Origin: Oxalicibacterium faecigallinarum
Lineage (GTDB): Bacteria; Pseudomonadota; Gammaproteobacteria; Burkholderiales; Burkholderiaceae_D
Direction: 5' to 3'
NCBI RefSeq assembly: GCF_014635705.1
Contig: NZ_BMDI01000004.1
Coordinates: 29,325 to 93,324, forward strand
DNA: 64,000 nt
Part shown: positions 52,123-61,745 of the stretch, piece after piece
Layout: each line of letters begins with the position of its first letter
Numbering within the stretch: position 1 is the first letter of the stretch
Notes under the pieces: model-generated
Databases searched by the model: none
The model's input: the letters and a program-made list of their open reading frames with translations, nothing else
What the model was told of the DNA's origin: nothing
Made by a program: the position numbers and the translations under genes

Positions 52123-52579
52123 TCTGAGAGCCTCCTCTGCGAAGAATCACCGTCGTTCTGTTGGTCAGCATGCCGCGATTATTCAGTACTAAAGTTATTA
52201 CTGAGCCGGTTGCAGGAGTGACAGCATCCTGTATGAACTCAACGTTGCTGGGTAATTTTGCGGACCAACTATGTGTGTCGGTATAGGTGCATGCTGGTGT
52301 TTTTATTGCGAGATCAATCGGGGAATTGATTGTGATTTCTAAGCTGGCAGCATTGTTCACGGCGCTTGCGCCACAAGGATTTCGCAATGCAAGCGCTTTA
52401 GCATGAGAATAGGCTTGTATGAGCGTGCCCTTGGCTTCCAGCGTTTTTGCACTGTGGCCCCAGTCCAGCGTAAAGGGAACGGCGGTCATCAACAACGCGA
52501 CGAGTATTGTCAGCGTTACCAGAATCTCGATAAGGGTCAGGCCCTGCACCCGGCCCGGTGGTAGCGCGGGCGCAGACAT
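52097..52579 (-). CDS. FimT/GspH-type minor pilin
   Basis: A 160-residue pseudopilin. After GRVQG comes LTLIEILVTLTILVALLMTAVPF with Glu5, then a GspH/FimT domain (LEAKGTLIQAYSHAKALALRNPCGASAVNN). FimT-type proteins can initiate pilus assembly and in some species bind DNA for uptake. Its ATG at 52579 follows the stop of the pilE-like gene by one base, so translation is coupled. Confidence 0.85.
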   Translation of the reverse strand: MSAPALPPGRVQGLTLIEILVTLTILVALLMTAVPFTLDWGHSAKTLEAKGTLIQAYSHAKALALRNPCGASAVNNAASLEITINSPIDLAIKTPACTYTDTHSWSAKLPSNVEFIQDAVTPATGSVITLVLNNRGMLTNRTTVILRRGGSQNDEEVILY

Positions 52580-52580
52580 A

Positions 52581-53051
52581 TCACCATGCTCCCAGTATCG
52601 AGCAGGAGCTGGCATTGCGCACATTGCCTTCTGTGAGGGTCAGTGTGCAGGATGGGCTGACGCCGCTGGGCGTTGCTGCCGTCAAGGTATAGGTGCTGGC
52701 AGTGGATTCGACGGTGAATTGATAGTGGCTGCTACTGCTTGCGGGCACCCAGCCACTGAAATTGGTGACGTCGGCGCCGGTGCGGCTGGCGGGGCTGTTG
52801 GCCAAGGCAGCACTGGAACGCGTTGGATAAGCCAGCGTTTTCTGAAAACGGTTTTCCATCACCATGCTCAAGGCTACCAGGTCGGCAGACGCGACGCGCG
52901 CGCGGCTCTTGGCAATGTATTGCTGGTAAGCGGGCAGGGCAATGGCGGCCAGAATGGCAACGATGGCAATCACGACCATCAGTTCGATGAGCGTGAAACC
53001 AGCCATTTGCCTGAAGCCGCGCGGGCGGCGAACGTAGGAAGAAGTAGTCAT
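52581..53051 (-). CDS. Type IV pilin, PilE-like
   Basis: A 156-residue pilin with a classical signal: [37 protein letters not shown], with Phe1 and Glu5 after the cleavage site. The C-terminal part has the disulfide pair [20 protein letters not shown] expected of a PilE D-region. It leads the minor-pilin operon, so it is probably a PilE-type minor pilin, as in Pseudomonas, and not the main subunit. The upstream 160 bases are AT-rich with an A-tract, but I could not fix a promoter. Confidence 0.88.
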   Translation of the reverse strand: MTTSSYVRRPRGFRQMAGFTLIELMVVIAIVAILAAIALPAYQQYIAKSRARVASADLVALSMVMENRFQKTLAYPTRSSAALANSPASRTGADVTNFSGWVPASSSSHYQFTVESTASTYTLTAATPSGVSPSCTLTLTEGNVRNASSCSILGAW

Positions 53052-53212
53052 GGCAATGTGTCTGGCTGGTTGCAAGGCGATTTTGCTTTTCAGCAAATAA
53101 TACTGCGAAAAAAAAGAAACCACCGCCTGATGTGTTGCTTTGTGGCAAAACAGACGCACAAGCTGGCTGTTTAATGTGGTTTTCTGTCAAAAACCGCCAG
53201 TTTTAGACACTT

Positions 53213-54154
53213 TTAATTGTCATCCTCATCATTTTCGCTGTTGCGTAAAGGGATGATGCCGGACACCGTGCCGGTGGAGCAGGGTTCTTCATCGAAGGCA
53301 ATATCGCCGCCTGGCACGGCTTCGCCGGTTGCCGCGAGATGTACAAAATCAAATTGCGCCCGATCCATCAGATGCGAGGGAATGACAGTGGAAAGTGATG
53401 AGAAAATGTTTTCGACACGCCCCGGATGCTGTTTCTCCCATTCACGCAGCATGTTCTTGATTTGCTTGCGTTGCAGGTTTTCCTGACTGCCACACAGATC
53501 ACATGGAATGATCGGAAAATTCTTTACCTTCGCGTAGCGTTCGGTATCGGCTTCCTTCACATAAGCCAGTGGACGGATCACGATGTGTTTGCCGTCATCC
53601 GATTGCAGCTTGGGCGGCATACCCTTGATCTTTGCGCCGAAGAACATGTTCAGGAAAAAGGTTTCCATGATGTCGTCACGATGATGACCGAGTGCGATCT
53701 TGGTTGCACCGAGTTCATCGGCCACGCGATACAGAATGCCGCGGCGCAGGCGTGAGCAAAGTGAGCAAGTCGTCTTGCCTTCCGGGATCAGTCGCTTGAC
53801 GATGCTGTAGGTGTCCTGATTCTCGATATGGAACGGGATGCCAAGTTCTTTCAGATAGGCCGGCAGGATGTGCTCGGGGAAATTGGGCTGTTTCTGATCC
53901 AGGTTGACGGCGACGATCTCGAAGTTGATGGGCGCGCGTTCACGCAATGTCATCAGAATGTCCAGCAGCGCGTAGCTGTCCTTGCCGCCGGACAGGCAGA
54001 CCATGACCTTGTCACCATCCTCGATCATGTTGAAGTCGCCGATGGCCTGACCGACCTGACGGCACAGACGTTTGTGAAGCTTGTTGTTCTCGTAGGCGAT
54101 CTTTTCGATTTGTTTGGCACTCGGGCCAGGCTTGTCGGTCAGGACGGTGCTCAT
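53213..54154 (-). CDS. ttcA: tRNA 2-thiocytidine biosynthesis protein
   Basis: TtcA adds sulfur to C32 of certain tRNAs with an iron-sulfur cluster and ATP. The 313-residue protein has the PP-loop [15 protein letters not shown] near residue 53 and the two cysteine pairs [12 protein letters not shown] and [11 protein letters not shown] that hold the cluster. The tail is acidic (NSENDEDDN). Its ATG overlaps the stop of the folB-like gene by four bases, so the two genes are coupled. Confidence 0.96.
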   Translation of the reverse strand: MSTVLTDKPGPSAKQIEKIAYENNKLHKRLCRQVGQAIGDFNMIEDGDKVMVCLSGGKDSYALLDILMTLRERAPINFEIVAVNLDQKQPNFPEHILPAYLKELGIPFHIENQDTYSIVKRLIPEGKTTCSLCSRLRRGILYRVADELGATKIALGHHRDDIMETFFLNMFFGAKIKGMPPKLQSDDGKHIVIRPLAYVKEADTERYAKVKNFPIIPCDLCGSQENLQRKQIKNMLREWEKQHPGRVENIFSSLSTVIPSHLMDRAQFDFVHLAATGEAVPGGDIAFDEEPCSTGTVSGIIPLRNSENDEDDN

Positions 54155-54552
54155 GACAGGTTTTCCTTGATGCGAAAGACTTCCACGCCAACCGATTGGC
54201 AGTCTGGATAGACATCCGGCTTTTCGGTCGAAACACGGGCGGCCCGTACCTTGGGATGCGCAAGCATGGCGGTGATGACATCGTCGCAGAGAGTTTCCTG
54301 CAGATGCACGTGACCTTGCGCCATACGTTTGGCGATCGTGCTGCGCATGAAATCGTAATCGACCACTTCGTCCAGCGAGTCATGCGAGGGTGTGGACTCG
54401 TTTAACGGGATGAACAGATCCACATTAATCAGCACGCGCTGTTCGCCTTTTTTCTCGAACTCATGGACGCCGATATTGATCTGGACTTCGTAGTCGCGCA
54501 AAAACAGGCGGCGGCAATCGGTCAGGCTGGGATGGAACAGGAACGAATTCAT
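54151..54552 (-). CDS. folB: Dihydroneopterin aldolase-like protein
   Basis: A 133-residue FolB-family protein: [29 protein letters not shown] with the catalytic-type Tyr/Glu/Lys region, [33 protein letters not shown], and the end [14 protein letters not shown]. FolB cleaves dihydroneopterin to the folate precursor, or epimerises monapterin. It stands between a pteridine-reductase-like SDR and ttcA, which supports a pterin role for this cluster. The ATG at 54552 is family-like. Confidence 0.9.
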   Translation of the reverse strand: MNSFLFHPSLTDCRRLFLRDYEVQINIGVHEFEKKGEQRVLINVDLFIPLNESTPSHDSLDEVVDYDFMRSTIAKRMAQGHVHLQETLCDDVITAMLAHPKVRAARVSTEKPDVYPDCQSVGVEVFRIKENLS

Positions 54553-54605
54553 AAGCGTTGGTGAAGTGAGCGGTGAGGCGTGTTGAGTAAATAGGCAGCT
54601 TGCTG

Positions 54606-55394
54606 TCAGGGCGTGACAAACATCACGTCCCGCTGCAAGGGAATCAGGTGCTGACCGCCATCCACCAGCAGGGTGGTGCCTGTCATGGCGGGGGAGTCGG
54701 CCACAAAGCAAACGGTGTTGGCGATATCTTGCGGCGTGCTGGAGCGGCCCAGTGGCGTTGCCTTGTGAGCTTGCGCGAATTCGCTCTCGGTCTGGTCGCC
54801 AGATACCATGGTAATGCCAGGCGCAATACCGACCACCCGAACTTGCGGTGCCAGCGCTTGCGCCAGCATGATGGTGGCGCTTTGCAAGGCTGCTTTGGAA
54901 AGTGTGTAGGATAGAAAATCAGGATTCAGATTGAACAGCTTCTGGTCCAGCAAATTGATGACGACGGATTGCGCATCGTTCGGCGTGGCCGCATGCAGCG
55001 CTTGCGCCAGCAAAACGGGGGCCGCAAGATTGGCGCGCATGTGCGTCTCCAATACCGCTGTCGAGAAGGTTGCGGCATCGTCATAGTCAAATAGTGAGGC
55101 ATTGTTGACGATGCAGGACACCGGGCCGAGCGCGGCGTTTGCACGGGATAGCAGCAACTTCGTGGCGGTTTCATCCGACAGATCGCAGGCAATCGCGACG
55201 GCGCGTTGCCCGAGCGCCTGAATGTCCGCGACGGTTTGCTGCGCCTCTTGCGCCGAGTGCCCGTAGTGCACCACCACATCCCAGCCACGTTGCGCCAGCG
55301 TCAGTGCGATTGCGCGACCGATGCGGCGGGCGGCACCCGTCACCAGCGCAACGCGGGGTGTGGTTATTGCCATGGAATGTGGTTGGATTGACAT
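54606..55394 (-). CDS. SDR, pteridine reductase-like (FolM type)
   Basis: A 262-residue short-chain dehydrogenase. The cofactor motif TGAARRIGRAIALTLAQRG has the RR(I/L)G form typical of pteridine reductases and FolM, and the active site reads NLLDQKLFNLNPDFLSYTLSKAALQSAT with Tyr and Lys; the usual Ser before them is replaced by Asp, again as in PTR1. Such enzymes reduce dihydropterins to tetrahydropterins. Next to folB this is consistent. The start is 55394 or the ATG at 55373. It diverges from midA. Confidence 0.88.
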   Translation of the reverse strand: MSIQPHSMAITTPRVALVTGAARRIGRAIALTLAQRGWDVVVHYGHSAQEAQQTVADIQALGQRAVAIACDLSDETATKLLLSRANAALGPVSCIVNNASLFDYDDAATFSTAVLETHMRANLAAPVLLAQALHAATPNDAQSVVINLLDQKLFNLNPDFLSYTLSKAALQSATIMLAQALAPQVRVVGIAPGITMVSGDQTESEFAQAHKATPLGRSSTPQDIANTVCFVADSPAMTGTTLLVDGGQHLIPLQRDVMFVTP

Positions 55395-55435
55395 CGAAGG
55401 TTGTGTGTTTCGCTGATTTCTCTACAATACCTGCC

Positions 55436-56596
55436 ATGCAAGCGCATCTTCCAGAACCTTCCCCGGACGCCCTGGCGGCGTCAAACAAGCTCCAGAATCT
55501 GATCGTTGAAGAAATTCGCCGACAAGACGGCTGGATTTCTTTCGCCCGTTACATGGAATTGGCGCTCTATGCGCCCGATCTCGGTTACTACAGCGGCGGT
55601 GCAGTCAAACTCGGTAAAGACGGTGATTTTACAACCGCTCCCGAGATGACGTCGCTTTTTGGTGAAACGATTGCCCATGCTGCCGATGATCTGATGCGTC
55701 AAAGCGACGCGCATATCCTTGAATTCGGTGCGGGCACCGGCAAACTGGCAGCGGACATTCTGACGGAGTGCGCGGCGGCGGGCATTACGGTCGAGCGTTA
55801 CTCCATCGTGGAGGTATCGGCCGAGCTGCGGGCGCGCCAGCAGCAAACGCTGGCCGAGTTTCCGCAAGTAACCTGGCTGGATGCTTTTCCACCTGCGTTT
55901 TCCGGTGTGGTGGTGGGTAATGAAGTGCTCGATGCCATGCCGGTGTCATTGGTGGTCAAGCGCGACGGACAATGGCTGGAGCGCGGCGTGATCTGGAACG
56001 GCAGCTGTTTTGACTACAAAGATCGCCCTTGCTCTCAGGAACTGGTGGAACAGATTCCCGATGCCGACACCTTGCAGGAAGGTTATCTGACCGAAGTGCA
56101 TCCGGTGGCGGTCGGCTTCATGGCAACGCTGGCCTCCATGCTGACGGCCGGCTATGAGCAGAATGGCAAGGGCGGCGCGGCGATTCTGTTCGATTATGGT
56201 TTTCCCAATACCGAGTTTTATCTGAATCAGCGCCATCAGGGCACCCTGATGTGTCACTACCGGCATCATTCGCATCCCGATCCGTTTTATCTGCCGGGTC
56301 TGCAGGACATTACCGCCCACGTGGACTTTACTGCGATGGCCTATGCCGCGGTGCGTAATGGTCTGGAGATGCTGGGCTACATGAGTCAGGCCGGATTCCT
56401 GATGTCGGCAGGCATTGCCGACCGGCTCCTGCAAACATCGCCGGAGGATGCGCAGCGCTACCTGCCAAAGGCGAATGCTGTGCAAAAACTGACGTCGCCG
56501 GCAGAAATGGGCGAACTGTTCAAGGTTCTGGTGGTCGGTAAAGAAGTGACATTGCCAGACTGCTTCGACCGCGCCGATCAGAGTCGTCGCCTGTAA
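55436..56596 (+). CDS. MidA-family SAM-dependent methyltransferase
   Basis: A 386-residue protein of the DUF185/MidA/NDUFAF7 family. The SAM site reads ILEFGAGTGKLAADIL near residue 100; other family blocks are GDFTTAPEMTSLFGE, VVGNEVLDAMPV and AILFDYGFPNTEFYLNQRHQGTLMCHYRH. The eukaryotic homologue methylates an arginine of respiratory complex I subunit NDUFS2; the bacterial role is not settled. Start at 55436 is the family N terminus; upstream frame covers the divergent promoter and is not coding. Confidence 0.93.
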   Translation: MQAHLPEPSPDALAASNKLQNLIVEEIRRQDGWISFARYMELALYAPDLGYYSGGAVKLGKDGDFTTAPEMTSLFGETIAHAADDLMRQSDAHILEFGAGTGKLAADILTECAAAGITVERYSIVEVSAELRARQQQTLAEFPQVTWLDAFPPAFSGVVVGNEVLDAMPVSLVVKRDGQWLERGVIWNGSCFDYKDRPCSQELVEQIPDADTLQEGYLTEVHPVAVGFMATLASMLTAGYEQNGKGGAAILFDYGFPNTEFYLNQRHQGTLMCHYRHHSHPDPFYLPGLQDITAHVDFTAMAYAAVRNGLEMLGYMSQAGFLMSAGIADRLLQTSPEDAQRYLPKANAVQKLTSPAEMGELFKVLVVGKEVTLPDCFDRADQSRRL

Positions 56597-56621
56597 AGGG
56601 CGCCACCGCTGGAATGCCCTC

Positions 56622-56816
56622 ATGTTCCGCTGGTTTCTCGTCATCTTTCTGGCTTTGATCGTGCTTTCGGCCGCATTGCCTTGGCTGGAAAAGCTGGGGA
56701 TAGGTAAATTGCCCGGGGATATCCGCTTCCGCCTGTTTGGCAGAACGTTCCTGTTTCCATTTGCCTCCACGGTGCTGTTGTCCATCGTGGTTTTTCTGGT
56801 GGCACGCTTGTTCTGA
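56622..56816 (+). CDS. DUF2905 membrane protein (copy 1)
   Basis: A 64-residue two-helix protein with the DUF2905 signature: WLEKLGIGKLPGDIRFRLFGRTFLFPFASTVLLSIVVFLV. Function unknown; the family is widespread. It begins 25 bases after midA on the same strand. Confidence 0.88.
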   Translation: MFRWFLVIFLALIVLSAALPWLEKLGIGKLPGDIRFRLFGRTFLFPFASTVLLSIVVFLVARLF

Positions 56817-56862
56817 GTGCGTTCGTATCGTTTAGCAGGTTTTATTTAGGAGAGGCGGGACA

Positions 56863-57072
56863 ATGATTCGATGGGTCGTGGTGATCTTTGTATTTTTGAC
56901 CGTCTTCAATGCCTTGCTCCCCTGGATTTTTGCCAAGATCGGCGTCGGTCGCTTGTATTGCGATTTTCGTGTGCGACTGAGTGGGCGTGAACTGATTCTG
57001 CCATTTGGCTCCACCGTCCTGTGGTCGGCCGTTGCATTCCTGATTGCAGAGGTGGTCAAACGCGTTCTGTAA
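56863..57072 (+). CDS. DUF2905 membrane protein (copy 2)
   Basis: A 69-residue paralogue of the preceding gene, in tandem 46 bases downstream. The motif LPGDIRFR of copy 1 reads LYCDFRVR here, so the core PGD is lost while the two helices and the GSTVLWS region are kept. TTAGGAGAGG precedes the ATG. Divergence suggests an old duplication. Confidence 0.85.
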   Translation: MIRWVVVIFVFLTVFNALLPWIFAKIGVGRLYCDFRVRLSGRELILPFGSTVLWSAVAFLIAEVVKRVL

Positions 57073-57205
57073 AACGTTTTTCGAGGAATATGTTGTGATT
57101 TAACGTGTACATAACAACGTATTGCCGGATGCAGGGCCGCGGATGATATGATGCGAGGCTTCTCAACAGCAGGGCGTGCGGGTGTAACCGCGTGTTCCCT
57201 TTTCA

Positions 57206-58537
57206 GTGGATATACTGATTATTCTTGGTTTGATTTTGGTCAATGGCATTTTTGCCATGTCCGAAATCGCGGTCGTTACCTCCAAACGCATTCGTCTTCA
57301 AAAGCTGGCCGAAAACGGCAGTCGCGGCGCCAAGGCGGCGCTTGACCTGTCCGATAGTCCTAGTCGCTTTCTTTCCACTATTCAGGTTGGCATCACGCTG
57401 ATCGGCATTTTCAACGGTGCATTCGGCGAAGCGTCGCTGGTCGAGCAACTGACGCCTGAAATTGCCTTGATTCCGTTCCTGGCTGATTTTGCACGCGAAA
57501 TCGCGCTCGGCATCGTGGTGGTCGGTATTACCTTTGGTTCTCTTATCTTCGGTGAGTTGGTGCCGAAGCGGATTGCCATGCAATATCCGGAAGTCGTCGC
57601 TTCGCTGGTGGCAGCGCCGATGTTATGGCTCTCTCGCCTGATGGGGCCTTTCGTCAAGGTGCTGACCATTTCCACCGAGTTCATCCTGCGGCTGCTTGGC
57701 ATGCATCATAAAAAAGATGATGCCGTGACCGAGGAGGAGATCGCCGGCTTGTTTCGCGAAGGCACCGATGCCGGCCTGTTTGAAAAAACCGAACACGATA
57801 TCGTCTCGCGCGCCTTGCGACTGGACGACATGCGCGTAACGGGTTTGATGACGCCACGCCTCGACGTACATTTCATCAATATTGACGATCCGCTGGAGAT
57901 GAATCTGCAAAAGATTGCGGATAGCTCGTACACACGCTTCCCTGTTTGCAAAGGCGATCTGTCCAATGTCATCGGCATTGCGCATGCCGGTAGTCTGTTC
58001 GATCAGGCTATCCGTGCCAACGCCATTGGGCAGGTGGATATCGCAGCGGCCACCCGGCCACCCTTGTTTGTGCCGGAAACCATCAGTGCGATGCAGTTGC
58101 TGGAGACGCTCAAGAAGAACCGTGCCGAACTCGCTCTGATCATTGATGAATACGGGGAGATCGAAGGCATGGTGACCTTGAGTGATGTGCTGGAAGCCTT
58201 GGTGGGCGATGTATCGGTCATCGATGAACACAATGAAGTCGACGGCGTACGTCGCGAGGATGGCTCATGGTTGCTGGATGCGGGTTTGTCGTTTGATCGT
58301 TTCCGTGAATTGCTGGAGACGGACGTGCGTTTTCCCGATGAAGCATCCGGCTCGTACCATACGCTGGCAGGTTTTGTGATGGCGTTCCTCGGTCATATTC
58401 CGCAAATGTCAGACCATTTCGAGTGGGAAGGTTATCGGATTGAAGTGGTGGATATGGACAGAAACCGGATTGATCGGCTGCTGATCAGCAAACTGCCGGA
58501 GCCTCAGCAGGCATTGGACGATGATGTGGCAGTCTGA
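57206..58537 (+). CDS. HlyC/CorC family transporter-associated protein
   Basis: A 443-residue membrane protein: a DUF21/CNNM transmembrane domain (about 1-180, ILGLILVNGIFAMSEIAVVTSKRIRLQKLAENGSRGAK), a pair of CBS domains (about 205-335, MTPRLDVHFINIDD and IIDEYGEIEGMVTLSDVLEALVGDV) and a CorC_HlyC domain at the end. Homologues take part in magnesium or cobalt efflux. The start is a GTG at 57206; no ribosome site is strong, and small dyads stand just upstream. A terminator follows the gene. Confidence 0.92.
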   Translation: MDILIILGLILVNGIFAMSEIAVVTSKRIRLQKLAENGSRGAKAALDLSDSPSRFLSTIQVGITLIGIFNGAFGEASLVEQLTPEIALIPFLADFAREIALGIVVVGITFGSLIFGELVPKRIAMQYPEVVASLVAAPMLWLSRLMGPFVKVLTISTEFILRLLGMHHKKDDAVTEEEIAGLFREGTDAGLFEKTEHDIVSRALRLDDMRVTGLMTPRLDVHFINIDDPLEMNLQKIADSSYTRFPVCKGDLSNVIGIAHAGSLFDQAIRANAIGQVDIAAATRPPLFVPETISAMQLLETLKKNRAELALIIDEYGEIEGMVTLSDVLEALVGDVSVIDEHNEVDGVRREDGSWLLDAGLSFDRFRELLETDVRFPDEASGSYHTLAGFVMAFLGHIPQMSDHFEWEGYRIEVVDMDRNRIDRLLISKLPEPQQALDDDVAV

Positions 58538-58556
58538 GTCAGCGAGACAAAAAATG

Positions 58557-58587
58557 AAAACCGGATCTTGATCCGGTTTTTTTGTGT
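58557..58587 (+). terminator. Intrinsic terminator of the CorC-family gene
   Basis: Stem AAAACCGGAT / ATCCGGTTTT around CTTG with a long T-run, about 20 bases after the stop. Confidence 0.92.
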
Positions 58588-58746
58588 CATCGCGCGCTCA
58601 GTGATTTTGCAATCCGCTGAATGTGCATAAATGCCCGTTCCGGAACACGGCGCATAAATAAAGTTTTTTGTGGGCAATACGCTTTAGAGTTAATGATCGA
58701 TGCCGATATTAAATAACTGACACCATCTTTCCGCAATACTCCCACT

Positions 58747-59961
58747 ATGGACCGAGGCGAACCACAAGCTGTTGCCGCGTCATCGACGCCGGATCGCGCA
58801 CTTGCTGATTCTGGCACGGTATATGACTTGGTACAGCAATCGTCTGTGCCGGCGGCAGTAGTGCTGGAGCGTCGTCGTCCGGATGATGGGGCGACGCTCA
58901 AAAAGCAGCAAGCGGCACGCATCGCTCGTTTGACGATGACAGGTCTGTTTGCCGGCTTGTATCTTGGCGTGTTGTGGGTTTTCTATCTCCTGGACCAAAT
59001 CGAGTTACGCGTGATTCAGCTTGCTGCGGTGCTGACCTGCGTGTCCTATCTGGTTTTCTATCTGTTGTTTGTGTCCGGTCTGAACCTGAAAAGTAGTGCG
59101 CGCAATCTGCGCACGCCGATGACAGTGGCGGCGGTTGGCATCATGTTGCTGGTGCATTATCAGGCGCCGGCAACGCAGATGGCCTTTATCCCCTTCCTGT
59201 TATTGACAATGGCATTCGTCATGCACCGCATGCCATCCAAAACGATGCTCAATCTGAGTCTGGTCACCTTGCTGGCCTATGCGTTGGTCATTTACGCGCA
59301 TTATCGGCAGAAGATCGATCCGGATTTGCTGATGATGGAAATGATGCAGTTCGTCGGCCTGACATTTGCGCTCCCGGGGTTTGTCATGCTGGCAGACCGC
59401 GTACAGCGCTTGCATAGCGCGTTGTACAAGGCCAATCGGAAGATTCGCGATATTGAAGAGGATGCGCAGCGTGACGAAATGCTGGGTTGCTACAACCGCC
59501 GCTATATCGTTGCCGCGCTTGAGCAGCAAAAACGACTGGCAGACGAAACCGGTGAGCCACTGTGTCTGGCAGTGATCGATTTGGACCATTTCAAGCGCAT
59601 CAATGACGACGCCGGGCACCTGATTGGTGATGATGTCCTGCGCGACTTTTCCCGCATTGCACAGCGCAGCATCCGTCAGGAGGACGTATTTGGTCGTTAC
59701 GGTGGCGAAGAATTTTTGCTGATCTTGCCACAGACATCCTTGCATGCCGCTTCGCATATCGCGGAACGGATTCGCGTGCAGGTCGAATGTTATGACTGGA
59801 ATCCGGCGTTGCGCAATGGCGTGACGGTTTCGATCGGGCTCACCCAGCATATCCCGGGCGAGTCGGTGCTGGATCTGTTCTCTCGCACGGATTCCGCAAT
59901 GTATACCGCCAAGCAAACCGGGCGTAACCGCGTCGTCAAGGAAGAGCCATTGTCGCCATAA
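58747..59961 (+). CDS. Membrane diguanylate cyclase
   Basis: A 404-residue protein. About six helices (residues 60-220) form an N-terminal sensor of the kind that lacks a large periplasmic loop. A coiled linker (RVQRLHSALYKANRKIRDIEEDAQRDEML) leads to a GGDEF domain: LGCYNRRY, IDLDHFKRINDDAGHLIGDDVL and the active loop RYGGEEFLLILP, then VSIGLTQ. The catalytic residues are intact, so it should make c-di-GMP from two GTP. A possible RxxD inhibitory site upstream of the loop is RQED. Confidence 0.93.
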   Translation: MDRGEPQAVAASSTPDRALADSGTVYDLVQQSSVPAAVVLERRRPDDGATLKKQQAARIARLTMTGLFAGLYLGVLWVFYLLDQIELRVIQLAAVLTCVSYLVFYLLFVSGLNLKSSARNLRTPMTVAAVGIMLLVHYQAPATQMAFIPFLLLTMAFVMHRMPSKTMLNLSLVTLLAYALVIYAHYRQKIDPDLLMMEMMQFVGLTFALPGFVMLADRVQRLHSALYKANRKIRDIEEDAQRDEMLGCYNRRYIVAALEQQKRLADETGEPLCLAVIDLDHFKRINDDAGHLIGDDVLRDFSRIAQRSIRQEDVFGRYGGEEFLLILPQTSLHAASHIAERIRVQVECYDWNPALRNGVTVSIGLTQHIPGESVLDLFSRTDSAMYTAKQTGRNRVVKEEPLSP

Positions 59962-60079
59962 AACCCTATCAAGGTGACAACACAATCGGATTGATGCAAC
60001 AAATTGCGGTTCGGATTTAACAGTTTGCGCGGCTGCGGTACTATTGACTGAAAGAAATTCCGGTTCCTTTTTCCCCCGC

Positions 60080-61741
60080 ATGACATCTGCCACCATGCAT
60101 GTACTTTCAGGCCTGACAGCTCTCATCATCGAACCGCATGCCGGCATGCGGGCGAGCATCCACGGCATGTTGAGTCAGGGCGGGCTGACGAAGATCGAAT
60201 ATGCTGTCAGCTCCGGTACGGCCATCCGACCATTGCGTCATAAGACCTTTGATCTGGTCATTTGCGAATACGATCTTGGTGAAGGGCAGGACGGACAGCA
60301 ATTGCTGGAAGACTTGCGCTTCAACAAGCTGTTGCCACATTCGACCATTTTCATCATGGTTACGGCCGAGCGCACGCGAGACAAGGTCGTCAGTGCGGCC
60401 GAACTCGCGCTGAACGATTACATCCTCAAACCTTTCACGGCCGATACGCTGATTGATCGCATTACGCGCGCGATCGAACGCCGCAATGCATTGCAAATGA
60501 TCCGGCAACTGGTCGATGACGGCAATCTTTCCGGCGCAATCGAGGCTTGTTCCGTTGGGATGGAGCAGGCGCCGCGCTATGCATCTGATTTCATGCGCCT
60601 GCGCGCAGAATTGCACATGACGCTCGGCGAGCTGGCCGAGGCGGAAACGCTGTATGGGGAGCTTTATACGCGACGCGCGCTCGCATGGGCACGTTTGGGG
60701 CAGGCGATTACCTTGCATCAGCAGGGACGATTTGCCGAGGCTGAGGTGATGCTGCAAGCGCTGGTGGAAGAGAAGCCGCAGTTTCTCGAAGCCTATGACT
60801 GGCTGGCCAAGGCGCAGGAAGAACTTGAGCGCGTCGAACAGGCGCAGCGTACGCTGGAAGCGGCGGTGGCGCGTTCGCCACACGCTGTGCAACGGTTGCG
60901 GCGACTGGGGCGGATTGCGCTGGAAGCGGGGGACGTGCAGGCAGCGCATCAGGCATTCCAGCAAGTGGTGAACCGGGCGCGTTTTTCCGAGTTTCGCGAG
61001 CCGGAAGACCATGTGCATCTGGTTGAGACGGCGATTGTTCAAGGTGAAATCCAGTTGGTCAATTCCGTGATACGTGATTTGTCCAAGACGCTGGCACATG
61101 CCGCCAAAACACCGGTCTGTCGGGCATTGTCGATGGCGATGCTGCATCGTCACAACGGCGAAGAGCAAGAGACCGTGGACGCATTGCAGACAGCGGTGGT
61201 CGCCAGCCGTGAGCCGATTGCTTTGTCCATCGATGCGCGTGTCATGCTGGCAAAAAAATGTCTGCAGAGTGGTCTTGAACAAGGTGCCGTGGAAGTGATG
61301 ACCACGGTGGCCGGTAATACGCCCGGTGGTGCGGCGACCGCAAGAACCATGCGCCTGTTCCATGAAGCGGGGCGTGAAGACCTGGCGACACGGGTTGCGC
61401 GCGACAGCAAGAACCATGTAAGCGATCTGGTGTCGGCCGGCGCCGAGAAGGCACGCCTGGGCGATTATCGCGGCGCGGTGGATTTGATGTCGGAAGCGGC
61501 AACGCGGCTGCCGAATAACCCGCAAGTCGTATTCAATGCAGCGGTGGCGGTGCTGAAGTGCCTGGATAATATCGGTTGGGATGACGAGCTGGGTAACCGT
61601 GCGCGCGACTATGTGACCAGCGCGCGCCGGCTGGATCCGCGCAATCCGCGATTGTCTCTGCTCGGCAGCATGTACCGGGAATTGCTGCAAAAATACGCCA
61701 TCAGCCGTAGCGACCGCTACGGCAGCCCCACGGGATTCTGA
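60080..61741 (+). CDS. Response regulator with TPR-like repeats
   Basis: A 553-residue cytoplasmic protein. A receiver domain (about 8-135) has LIIEPHAGMR, phospho-Asp in VICEYDLGEGQDG, Thr in FIMVTAE and Lys in YILKPF; the acidic pair is reduced to a single Glu. The rest is a TPR-type helical array (AWARLGQAITLHQQGRFAEAEVMLQALVEEKPQFLEAYDWLAKAQEELE and further repeats), for protein binding. This architecture resembles PA1611-like or pilus-associated regulators in other proteobacteria. The ATG at 60080 is chosen over the TTG at 60044 and an ATG at 60095. Confidence 0.88.
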   Translation: MTSATMHVLSGLTALIIEPHAGMRASIHGMLSQGGLTKIEYAVSSGTAIRPLRHKTFDLVICEYDLGEGQDGQQLLEDLRFNKLLPHSTIFIMVTAERTRDKVVSAAELALNDYILKPFTADTLIDRITRAIERRNALQMIRQLVDDGNLSGAIEACSVGMEQAPRYASDFMRLRAELHMTLGELAEAETLYGELYTRRALAWARLGQAITLHQQGRFAEAEVMLQALVEEKPQFLEAYDWLAKAQEELERVEQAQRTLEAAVARSPHAVQRLRRLGRIALEAGDVQAAHQAFQQVVNRARFSEFREPEDHVHLVETAIVQGEIQLVNSVIRDLSKTLAHAAKTPVCRALSMAMLHRHNGEEQETVDALQTAVVASREPIALSIDARVMLAKKCLQSGLEQGAVEVMTTVAGNTPGGAATARTMRLFHEAGREDLATRVARDSKNHVSDLVSAGAEKARLGDYRGAVDLMSEAATRLPNNPQVVFNAAVAVLKCLDNIGWDDELGNRARDYVTSARRLDPRNPRLSLLGSMYRELLQKYAISRSDRYGSPTGF

Positions 61742-61745
61742 TCGT

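Noticed and set aside
60107..61690. 527-codon minus-strand frame antisense to the receiver-TPR gene
   Set aside because: The plus-strand product has clear receiver and TPR features; the antisense product is His/Gln/Arg-rich without motifs.
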